A stretch of DNA of 64,000 nt from Prosopocoilus inquinatus (taxonomy: Eukaryota; Arthropoda; Insecta; Coleoptera; Lucanidae): contig CM069876.1 of assembly GCA_036172665.1 (NCBI GenBank), positions 1,302,001 to 1,366,000 of the forward strand, given 5' to 3'. Below the pieces are notes generated by a model. It saw only the letters and a program-made list of their open reading frames with translations, was not told where the DNA came from and ran no database searches. Below are positions 37,291 to 46,638 of this stretch, one piece after another (positions within the stretch are counted from its first letter, which is position 1; the number at the start of each line of letters is the position of its first letter). Position numbers and translations under genes: made by a program.

Positions 37291-38113
37291 AACAAATCAT
37301 CAAGGAAAACTAAACAAGAAAATAGATTTTTTTAAATATTTTTTCTTGACAAATAGTGTAAGAAATTTTTTATTCTATTTAAAGAATCCAATAGTATATT
37401 GATCTACAAGTTTAGAAAAGTGAGTGTAAATGTTTGAATTCATTAGTGGATCAGATTTACACTAACATGAAATTCATTTTTCTAACGTGTAGATCATGAT
37501 ATTTTGTCGTAAAGTTGACGAAAATAACGCTAATATTATGTGAGTGTCGAAGAATAATGCACCGATCAGCAAAATTAGGGGAACGCTTATATCTTTTAAA
37601 GAAAGTGATTGACATTGGATTTTTGAATCCTCTTTTGTACTTTAGATTGTTACTGATAAAGTTCAAAAATAATTACGGTAATTCCAACAGGATAATTGCA
37701 GGAACAGCAAATTCAAGTAATGGATTGGTCAGTCATGAATTCAAATTGAAATTCCGCCGAATACGTTTATACGATATATTATACGATTTTCTGGATAGGC
37801 GTATTAGGACGTGTTCTAGTACGTTTATCAAAAAACTTTGTTAACGAAAGTTGCGCAGGTTCGTATTTTGCAAAATTCAACCAAGAAGTTATTTATTTTG
37901 CAACTCTCGAAACGAACTCTATTTTCATTAATGGCAATCCAAAATTCGAAACTGTCCAATTTTCAACCTTCTATCACTTAAAATAATCTTTAAGTAGATA
38001 GTTGATTTTGGATCGCTTTTCACAGAAAATGCAAAGTAACTCGAAGTCTACTAAAAGTAAGTTTAATATGTTGTTTTATCATTTTTAGTATATCCTCAAA
38101 TGCTATGCAATTA
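37291..38113. other. Intergenic DNA with one unrecognised frame
   Basis: A 109-codon ATG frame (37515-37844) is rich in Leu, Ile and Arg and matches no family I know; an antisense frame overlaps it. Nothing else is seen. Confidence 0.35.
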
Positions 38114-38115
38114 TA

Positions 38116-39090
38116 CCGGGTGTAATCACATTAGTTTCACATATTAATACTGCAAGTTCCTCGTCATGCAAGAGAATTAATGCCGCAATTATCAAAGGTC
38201 TAACTCAAAAATAAAAAAATGACCTACTAAAGGAGCGTTGGTACATTTGTTTGAGAACTTCTGGTCGATCGTGCGTAAAGACATCATAAAATAAAGCTCC
38301 AGCAAAAGTCAAGGTCAAGTGCTTGATCGCATTTTTAAAAGCTGTGATGTTTTATGTAAACACAATATCAATCATTATAGATAAGAATATCACTGATTAT
38401 AGAATTAAATTTGTTTTATTAGATTATCGACAATAATTAGATCTTAGTATGAATCACATAAATATAAACTTTATTCTTTATTGAATAACTAAAGTATTCA
38501 ATAACGACAAGACTAAATAAATAAATAAATACGTAAAATGAACAAGTATTCGACAATAATTTAAGTAAAAGATAAGTTCTTTGTCAGATACTCCTCGATG
38601 ACATTTATTTGTACAGTGTAAGCAAAACAAAACATTCAAACCATAAATGAAGGGACGATGAATACCCACGTGCGTTGTTTACGATAATTTTTAGAATGTT
38701 ACTTTAAATGTTTTTATTTCCTAACTTTTACTTATTGTTACACTTTTGTCAGCAGAAAATTAACTTAATTAATCCAGTAAGTAATGCCACAACCGTGATG
38801 GATGTTTATTTTCTTTTGTTATGGAATTGCTGAGCGAAGAATTTATTGGCCCAGTACCCTTCATTTCGATGACGCTTTATTGCTTTATGTTTTGTTTATA
38901 ATGTAATGTTTTGCTTAGAAAAATCCACACACCATCGGTCAGAGGTTCTCAAACAAAAAGACTCCGGGCTCTTGTGGGGCTTTAATTTCTTTCATTTTTC
39001 ACCAAGAAAATTAAAATATGCAGAATTCGTTTTCTTAAGTCATGAAGAACTTACAGTTTTAATATGTGAAACTTATTTGATGACACCCTG
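38116..39090. mobile_element. 975-bp TIR element related to family A
   Basis: Left CCGGGTGTAATCACATTAG and right (read on the minus strand) CAGGGTGTCATCAAATAAG continue through GTTTCACATATTAA into long imperfect inverted repeats of roughly 150-180 bp. TA flanks both ends (38114-38115, 39091-39092). The order of words in the repeat (AAACTGTAAGTTC, AAAAATGAAA, GTTTGAGAACCTCTG) parallels the left end of family A, so the two are probably sister families. No transposase is encoded; the frame 38906-39136 crosses the right end. Confidence 0.75.
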
Positions 39091-39092
39091 TA

Positions 39093-41040
39093 TATGTAAT
39101 AAAATATGTAGGGTTCAGTTAAAGAAAAGTGAGTAGCGTGTAACTTAAACAATATTTTTATTTGAAAATAATTTTGCATTATGGAGAAAACGAACCTGTG
39201 CAACATTCGTTAGCAAAGTTTTTTTTTGCTAAAATCAAACTACATCTGTCATTTAACATTAGTTAAATATTTTGCAATAAAATTAGAACAGAATTGTGAA
39301 TGTTAAGTTGTGTTAGAATAGTTATTGGGCAAGAGGTAAATTAAATTTATAAAGTCTTTGTCTTTACTGTATCACTGAATTTTATAAGGCATTTTTATGT
39401 AAGAGGGCAACACACTTACCTCAAGGTTTATTCAGCGGTAATTCGAGAACATTTTATATTATTAAAAATGCATTTGCCCCGAGTGCGTAATTATTTACTT
39501 ATTTCTGACAATGGCCATATGTTATTACTGTAATAAAGTTATTTCATATGTAAAGGCAACATCTCATTACCCCAATAGGAATATTGTCGAGGAGCTATTC
39601 TTCTGAAATTAAGACTGGTTGATGCGTTATACATTATAATTCGTTAAATATATGCAATTCTGAATTTATTGCCGAGACCAATGAATAACATAAACTTTTG
39701 GGGCAGTTTTTAATGAAGGTGTAATAGAACCAGTTACAAGCGAGATTTAACTTTTGTTGAATTTCTTAAACGTTGTATTTCTTTTCATTGACTTTAAAAT
39801 AAATATTTACAAATAAGTGTGCATAATTAAGAACTTCTATTTGTTATTTTTTTTTGTATAATTATTCATTTACGCTGCACTCAATTATCACCGCCCTCTA
39901 ATGTACACGTATACGGTTTGAAACGCTGGGTGAATTTATATTTCACACTTCTATGATGTCTCAAAGACGTTTGTATTATAAACAATAAATTTTAGGTAAA
40001 AGTGGAAATGTAAAGGGTCAAACGGTAAATATTTAAATAAAGGTAAGAATATATCTATGCAAGCCACAATAATAATAAACGATATGGGTGGTCGGCAGTT
40101 CAAATAACCCCGCCTTTATTTGTATTGAACCCACCCAAATGTCCATTCAATATTTTCAATTAATATATCAAATATTTATGCGCTCGAAAGCTGAATTTAT
40201 TTAAAGTTTTCCTGCGACGATTCCGTCTTCTGCGCTGAAATTTTTAATTAAAAACAAAAGTAATAAAACTTCCAGGGCTAGAAATATAGAAGTGCGTCGC
40301 AATAACATCGAATTAAAAAATAATTAAATAATTAAAGTTCGCAGCGAACTTTTATAATATATAATTAAAATCGAGTTCGGTAGACAGCGGCTCGGCAGAT
40401 TTATATGTAATAATTATGAGATATGAATTCAGTTCCAAGTTTTTAATTAATCGTAATTATACAAAAATTAATAATAAACACTGCAGTGAAATTACATCTT
40501 GCTGCGTAAAAAGTTACATCAAATCTGATGACGGCTTGATTATCATTTTTATTGCCATTTTCCTTGTTAATCAATGTATCATATAAATCACAAACATTTA
40601 CTAACTGACGCTGCCTTCCTACATGTATAATTTAACGTATCTCTCGGATTAAATACATAATTATACAAGATAAGACGTTATTTCTGAAATTTATTAATCT
40701 GAGATAATGTTTTGTAATGCGTTTGTAAAAAAAAGCTAATCATTGTTATGTCGCGTATGAAATATTCATGTGTTTTTACATTTTGTTGTGCCATTTTTCT
40801 ATTACTTCGCGCATTCAAATTAAAATTAATCTTCAACGTAATCTCATTTTTTCCAAATATTAAAATGCTTTTGCTGTAATTACTACTTATGCGTAACTGA
40901 ATATACGTAGGTACTGTATATAAACTAAAATCTAATACTTAAAGAACTACAGTCTATTTTTTTGGATAGGTGGAAAGCGTGAAGTTGTAAATGAATGTAA
41001 ATGGCTTTCCTGTTATACACTGTGATTCAAAAGGGCCGTA
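39093..41040. other. Intergenic DNA with a TAAT-rich patch
   Basis: No gene is recognised. From about 39880 to 40620 the sequence has many TAATTA-type motifs and non-repetitive islands such as GGTGGTCGGCAGTTC and a small palindrome GTTCGCAGCGAAC (about 40338-40350). This could be a homeodomain-bound enhancer, but that is inference only. Confidence 0.35.
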
Positions 41041-41095
41041 CCATCACTTAGGTGGCCTTTAAACTCATTTATTTGTTCTCGGTAATTTTTCTAGA

Positions 41096-41395
41096 AGGTG
41101 TACTAAAAAATATATTGGGCAAACAAAAAGAAATATACTGACACGTTTTAAAGAACATTTAGCTCATTTAAAGTACAATAGAATTGAAAAATCCAGTGTT
41201 GCCCAACATATTTTTGACACCAGTCATAAAATAGATTTAAACAATCTTAGGTTAGTAAAAGCAACGTCAAGCAACAGGAAATTAGACGGGTTTGAAACCA
41301 TTTTCATATACAAAAATAAGAGAGATTTAATGAACACCGATCATGGGCCTTTGGCAGGTTCCGTGTTGCTTGATTTGGTTGACGTAATCCGGTGA
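41096..41395 (+). pseudogene. Penelope-like element, GIY-YIG endonuclease C-terminus
   Basis: A 99-codon frame ending at a TGA (41393-41395) reads as the C-terminal part of a Penelope-like retroelement. It shows the KKYIGQTKRN box of the GIY-YIG nuclease, then RFKEHL with the conserved Arg, HIFDTSH, and GFETIFIY with the conserved Glu, ending MNTDHGPLAGSV. In these elements the nuclease follows the reverse transcriptase and nicks target DNA. The GIY half of the motif and the reverse transcriptase are not visible upstream, so the copy is truncated. The catalytic signature that remains is well kept. Confidence 0.8.
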
Positions 41396-41500
41396 GACGC
41401 TCGCTTTAGGCAGCACGCTTCATTGGAGCGGAACGAATTAGTATATAATGTAGGGATAGGCATGACACAGTCACTTCTCTTGTGATCAAGAAGGCGTCTA

Positions 41501-41527
41501 CTGAAGATGACAGCATACCTGCCGAAA
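41501..41527 (+). ncRNA. Possible degenerate hammerhead ribozyme core
   Basis: About 105 bases after the Penelope-like stop codon, CTGAAGA (41501-41507) and GAAA (41524-41527) occur at hammerhead-like spacing. Penelope-like elements are known to carry hammerhead motifs in their terminal regions. The segment between them can form only a weak 3-bp CAG/CTG stem, and a cleavage site was not identified, so this is at best a decayed ribozyme. Confidence 0.25.
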
Positions 41528-41599
41528 TACGTGTCCAGTTTTTAAACAAATGTTTTGTGATTGATTCTAGTTCGATGAAAATTCTAAGTACAAATTTTT

Positions 41600-43940
41600 T
41601 TTTAAAATCTTGTTCCCGTCATATTTCTGTCCGGTTCAAGATTAAAAAACTTTGTACTTACAACCTTTTTGTGGTTAGGAGGTTAAATCCAATTTCTTCA
41701 CAAATATATCGGATTTTGTACTATTTCATATTACTGTTTCACACAATCTTAAATATGCTTATACACCGAGAAAATAACAAAATAATATTAATAGAAAATG
41801 TGTAACGGACGCGGGTTATTTTTCGTTAGAATTTAGGGGGGTGGTCAGCCTTATACTTACTCCGAACTCTTTCACCCTGAACAACCTGAAACCACCCCCG
41901 TGTCTCATAGAAAACCCAACCTGCTCTTTTGACTAACTGGCCACTGTGGAAAGCAATTTTCTTGTTCGGTAGCTACAGTTTGAAAAACGAGCCAAAAATG
42001 TACTTTCGACGGTGTCTTCCTCGAAAAAAAGTTGAAACAGTGAGTTTTGTTCCTGAGGATTGTCAGATCTCTTTCCTGTCGTTGCCTCTCTCCTATGTAG
42101 ACGTTCTCTTCGGACCTTCTTGGAGAAGGTAAAAGGGGTGAACTTAAAATTAATGAATAAAAGAATTTGATAAATTTAACCAGTCTATTAAAATAAAAGA
42201 AAAAACAAGAAAAATTAAAATGACAATAAAAAACAAAACAAAACAAAATAAAAAAAAACGAATGGCGTGTAAAATAATGTGAAAAACAAACTTTACCCAC
42301 AAAATAACTTTAACAAAAAGTGGGAGAGAGACAAGGATTGCACTTTCGATTGCAGCATTTAGTTTTTAAGCGGTCTGTTATCTTACCAAACTGAATCGAA
42401 AGATCTCCTCGTAACCCAAAAATTAAGGAAACATAATGACTATATAAAGCAAATAAAATACTCAGATCGGACGGGGAAAGCTTTTGCTTTCCGTTCGCGA
42501 ATTTCAAATTTGGAGAAAATTTACAGAATCTTAATTGAAATAAAAAGAAAATTGAAGTACAAATTGAAATCGCCCAGTACGAGAAAAAAACACGAGCTTT
42601 TCAAAAGCTGAAAGAAGGTCCACGGATTAACTAACTGCAAAATCAAATGCTAACGTTTTTTTATGAATTATCTCGCAGCTTCCCCCCGCGTACCTGGGTC
42701 GAGCTTCTACTCTAGATGCTCTCAAAGCTAGATGGCGCAACAATATCAATTTGCCTTAATTTTTTCCTAAACTACGCTCTCAGACCTGTGCCGAGAAAGC
42801 TGAGTCGACCGTTCGTGCTAAATTAAATTTAAAATGTAACTTAAGGATTTTATAAAACATGTAATTTACATTCATTTAATTGGTGCTGGAAACGTATTAA
42901 CAAAAAAAAATAAATAAATTTAAAAAATATACAAGAATATCATTAATATTAGAAACATATTGTTATTAATATTGTTAGTACTACAATGGCCCGTATTTTC
43001 ACCTCGTCTTTAATTTAGAAACGTCGTGATTCAATTCTCTTTCACTCTCTTACTCATGAAATTCACATAAAGCTATATCGTTTATGTTTATTTTAATCAC
43101 GACTTTAGTTACAGACGATCTTAATCATGAGATGAGAATATGGGCCACTGTTATTAACATTGCTAGAAAAGATTGTTATTAACATTGTTGGAACAACATT
43201 GTTATTAATGTTGTTAGAATTATAATGGTACTTATAATGTAATCAAGAATATTATTGTTATTGTTATCAACAAGTTTTCCTTCATCACATGTCTCTGTTT
43301 CTATTTGTTCTTATAAACTGCAACATAAACATTCTCTCGTCTATTTGTTTAATACTATTCTCTTTATGCCATTCTGCTTGGAGCGGAAAAAGTACGGATA
43401 GTGAACACCGATAAACGAAAGACTAACAAACTAGAGAGGTATGTTCAAAACTATAAATCATAGGAGTAATTAAGTTGACAACGCATTAATTTCTGAAAAG
43501 GTAACGAAATTTTAGTATCCTACTTCTAAACATAACACGTCAGTAACATTTTGTTAGTAACGCTATTTGATCGAGATCGCCTCCAGACCGATCACAAAAT
43601 ACTTGCTGCCACCAAAGTTATGAAGAATAATAATAAATTATTAAAAAGAAATAATACAAATGTTACTAACAATATATATATTCGGTATTTATTCACTTGT
43701 CAATTGTAAACGTTGTTAACCGCGACGCCATTTTTAGTGTCACTTATAATATTTGTTACAGGTGTTATTAAAGATGTTATCTCTAGTGTAGAGCCAGCTT
43801 TAAGCTTGCTATACTTTTTCTGATACCATTTAATAAGATAATATAAAACAGGTTTAATACATAATTCTAAGTTTCCCTCTCTTCTCTTACGATCTTGCCC
43901 GAAGTCCTTTGTATCCTCCTAATTGCGGAATTCTTACTGT
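41600..43940. other. Intergenic DNA with a possible decayed LTR and repeats
   Basis: From 41801 (TGTAACGGACGCGGG) to about 42720 the composition is mixed and less AT-rich, with a GGGGGGTGG run. This could be a degenerate LTR, but no partner end or target duplication was found. The minus-strand frame 41905-42300 is mostly a translation of an A-rich plus-strand run and is rejected as a gene. Confidence 0.35.
43149..43225. repeat. Three-unit minisatellite of about 25-26 bp
   Basis: Three adjacent units begin TGTTATTAACATTG or TGTTATTAATGTTG. A further related unit occurs at about 42960. The divergence between units suggests an old array. Confidence 0.7.
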
Positions 43941-43943
43941 ATA

Positions 43944-44712
43944 CAGGGTGTCTCAAAACCTCTGTCTTTAAATGAAACTGCAAGTTCCTCGTTGCATAAG
44001 AGATTAATTCTCAAAATCTGAAATTTTTTGCTCAAAAATGAAAAACTGACCTGTCACAAGCGAGCGCAGCCCCTTTGTTTTGAAACCTCTGCTTGGTTTA
44101 CAACTTGTTTCTGCAATTGATTCCGATAAAAGCAATAAACCACAGTAAAACTTTTTATTTACGTTTAGAATAACTCGGTCAAGGTTTTAGTGTATGCGAA
44201 TATGAATCCGACTTGCGGACATCGGCATGTTTATTTGTATTTTCAACATGCGATTAGTAAGAACGTTTACTTGCGCACCTCTTTGTAATAGACAGTAATA
44301 ATTATGTTGAAAAGGAGTACCTAATCTTCGTTAGATTTTTGCTGAAGTAATTAAACAACTTCGTACGCTAGTTCTGCAACTACGTTGAAAATTCGTGAAA
44401 TTATTTTTTAATTATCGCACTAATAGCTGCAGAATAAGTATTGCAAGAGCAGAAACTATTCCTATTGTAAAAACAGAAAGCAAGAATTGGAGTATTATAC
44501 GATGAAAAATTTAAATAAATTAGATTGCCTGTACACACAATAATCTATGGGTTCAAAATAAGTGATTGAATAAATTCGCTAGCTCTCAATTGAACTATTT
44601 TATTAATTGTTTACGTTCCAATACAAAACAGATGTTTTTATAAGGATAATATTGAACCTGAATTTCTCCGTCGGCTTAAACCATAAAGACATAAAAGTTC
44701 TCGCCTAGTGCA
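43944..44712 (+). mobile_element. Family A TIR element, copy 4, left part
   Basis: The left terminus CAGGGTGTCTCAAAACC is preceded by TA (43942-43943). The element matches copy 1 up to CTAGTGCA at 44712, where the errantivirus begins. The rest resumes at 50621. Without the insertion the copy would be about 1350 bp, the family length. Confidence 0.85.
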
Positions 44713-44939
44713 AATTATGTTTTTTATAAACACGTTAATGTTTTTTAAAACATTTATTAAAGTTACAGATGGGCAGAGTAACGGTTACAAGTTCTGCAGA
44801 TATGACTAAACTAAAGTTCTGACCCTAATATATATGCTATAGTTTGTATATTTAGTAAAGATAACGATAAATGAGTGGACAATAACAATGCGTCACTTTT
44901 ATATTACTAATCAGGGGTCATAGAGCGTTTAACATAACT
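44713..44939 (-). repeat. Errantivirus 3' LTR
   Basis: This 227-bp repeat reads as identical to the copy at 50394-50620. On the minus strand it begins AGTTATG and ends CATAATT. It holds a TATAAAAG box and an AATAAA signal. The last codons and stop of env (44929-44931) lie inside it. Confidence 0.95.
44753..44758 (-). terminator. Poly(A) signal in the 3' LTR
   Basis: AATAAA on the minus strand, about 40 bases before the LTR end. This places it to act in 3' processing of the retroviral transcript. Confidence 0.6.
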
Positions 44940-46638
44940 CCTCCCTTTTTAAATTGGAAAATAATAGTGAAGTATTATTTTCATCCCTCGCTTCCTCTGA
45001 TTTATCGCTTTTTCTTACTTTTGATTGTTTTTGGGTCTTTCTATATTTGAGTATGATGAACACGAAAACAAAGCATATTATTATTAAAACTAGGTTGCTC
45101 AAAAAGAAGGAAATCTTCAGGGGGTGCCATTCTCTGGTTCTAGAAGTTGGCTGCATACTGGATTGTCGTTGTAACTTCGAGATGTCATCCAGGTTCAAGT
45201 CCTCTAAGTGCAGGTGTTCTAGATTTGGGAGTTCTTGTATTTCCTCTGTTTTCATTTTAGGTAGAATGAAGGGTTCTCCTTGAATGATTTTTTCTTCATT
45301 GATGATTTTGAAGCTTCCGTCCATTACTTGACAATGGAAAGGGATTTTGACGAGGCTTGGTTTTTCTATTATGTTGTATCCAGTAGTTTTACATTTTTTC
45401 TGTAATTTTATTGGCAATTTGGCAGGTACAATTATTATGTAGTTCTTGTTGATTTGTTCATAAATGGTATTACTCGTAGATATGGGAGTCAATTGACATT
45501 TAGTAGTCTTGATATTCTGAATGATGGATGTCACACAGTCTTCCTCTTTTATAAAGGGTCTATTATTACAGATGTAGGTATTTTCAATCGTTGGACATTC
45601 TTCATCTTCATATTGATGGCCTTGGTTATTGAGTATCAGGTAAGGACTTTTTGGTACAAGGGTAAAATTATTTTGAGGAACAGGAAATATATGGTAATAT
45701 TCAAATTGTATAGGACTGAAGACAGGAATATGCATAAGGAAGATTACTTTGTCATTATGAACAGTCACCTTTGAGTTAGCTAAATTGTAATAAGAATGAA
45801 TGTTTTTGAATTTAAGAATTTTATTTTCTTCGTAAAGTTTAACTAATGTATCTATCATATTGTTCATGTCTTCAAATGATATGACAGAGTTATGTAAGGT
45901 ATTTAATCTAGCAAAAACCACTGCGTTTTCCAAATTGTCTAGAAATCTTAATAAGTTTTGGCAATTTAGTAAGACTTGATCAAGAGTATTTTGAGCCCTT
46001 ATAAATGCAGAAATGTCATTAATTATTTTTTGTACATTGTCTTGAAAGTAATTAAGTCTCTGTTCTATTAGTTCTTGATTTTTCTTAAGAGTGCTGATAG
46101 AATGATTATAGTTTTCTATTAATCTTTTGGTCAGGGACATTTGGTATTGCATTTGATTTTCTAATGCATTTTGGTTACGTGATAGAATTTCTAAAGCATT
46201 ATTAAAGTTTTCTTCATCGTCTGAGTCTAATGTTCCAAATAAGAATTTAGACGTTTTTCCTACGATGTTCAATAGTCCTCTTTTATTTCTTACCTGTGGC
46301 ATAAGATTGTTTAGTTTATATTCTGCCTCTGAGATAAGATAGTGGACATGTGTCAAGGTATTTTTTAGGACATTAGTATACGTTAGTGTTCTAAGTGATG
46401 GTGAATTATAAATAGTATCGTTAATAGTTTTGAAATAATCAATGTTGTTATTTAGTAACTCAATTAATGGTTTAATTTCTACATAATGGACAAAGGTATG
46501 CTTGGTTTCTATGATTCTACATGGACCAAGGTGGAACGGAAGGATGTGGGAATTTATGGTAGTGATTTCTATGTCGTCATTTGCTGTGGCTGTCATTATC
46601 GTTAGCTGTATTAGGGATAGGGTCGTTATCAGAATCAT
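44929..46638 (-). CDS. env: Errantivirus envelope (baculovirus F-like) protein
   Basis: A 569-residue type I membrane protein, the envelope gene that sets errantiviruses apart from simple gypsy elements and is homologous to baculovirus F proteins. It starts with ATG. Residues 1-19 form a likely signal peptide. A furin-type site RNKR is at 117-120, followed by a glycine-led fusion-peptide-like segment from 121. The middle is helical, Asn-rich and contains several Cys. A transmembrane helix is at about 510-531 and a charged cytoplasmic tail of about 37 residues follows. The start overlaps the end of the pol frame by 62 bases, and the stop lies inside the LTR, so the polypurine tract is coding. 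Expression is probably from a spliced RNA; the splice sites were not determined. No stops or frameshifts are seen. Confidence 0.9.
   Translation of the reverse strand: MILITTLSLIQLTIMTATANDDIEITTINSHILPFHLGPCRIIETKHTFVHYVEIKPLIELLNNNIDYFKTINDTIYNSPSLRTLTYTNVLKNTLTHVHYLISEAEYKLNNLMPQVRNKRGLLNIVGKTSKFLFGTLDSDDEENFNNALEILSRNQNALENQMQYQMSLTKRLIENYNHSISTLKKNQELIEQRLNYFQDNVQKIINDISAFIRAQNTLDQVLLNCQNLLRFLDNLENAVVFARLNTLHNSVISFEDMNNMIDTLVKLYEENKILKFKNIHSYYNLANSKVTVHNDKVIFLMHIPVFSPIQFEYYHIFPVPQNNFTLVPKSPYLILNNQGHQYEDEECPTIENTYICNNRPFIKEEDCVTSIIQNIKTTKCQLTPISTSNTIYEQINKNYIIIVPAKLPIKLQKKCKTTGYNIIEKPSLVKIPFHCQVMDGSFKIINEEKIIQGEPFILPKMKTEEIQELPNLEHLHLEDLNLDDISKLQRQSSMQPTSRTREWHPLKISFFLSNLVLIIICFVFVFIILKYRKTQKQSKVRKSDKSEEARDENNTSLLFSNLKREELC
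44940..44950 (-). other. Polypurine tract
   Basis: AAAAAGGGAGG on the minus strand, directly before the 3' LTR. It would prime plus-strand DNA synthesis in reverse transcription. It is also read as codons near the env C-terminus. Confidence 0.85.

Noticed and set aside
41905..42300. 131-codon minus-strand protein
   Set aside because: The N-terminal half is a translation of an A-rich run on the plus strand (Phe-rich); no domain or related sequence is visible.
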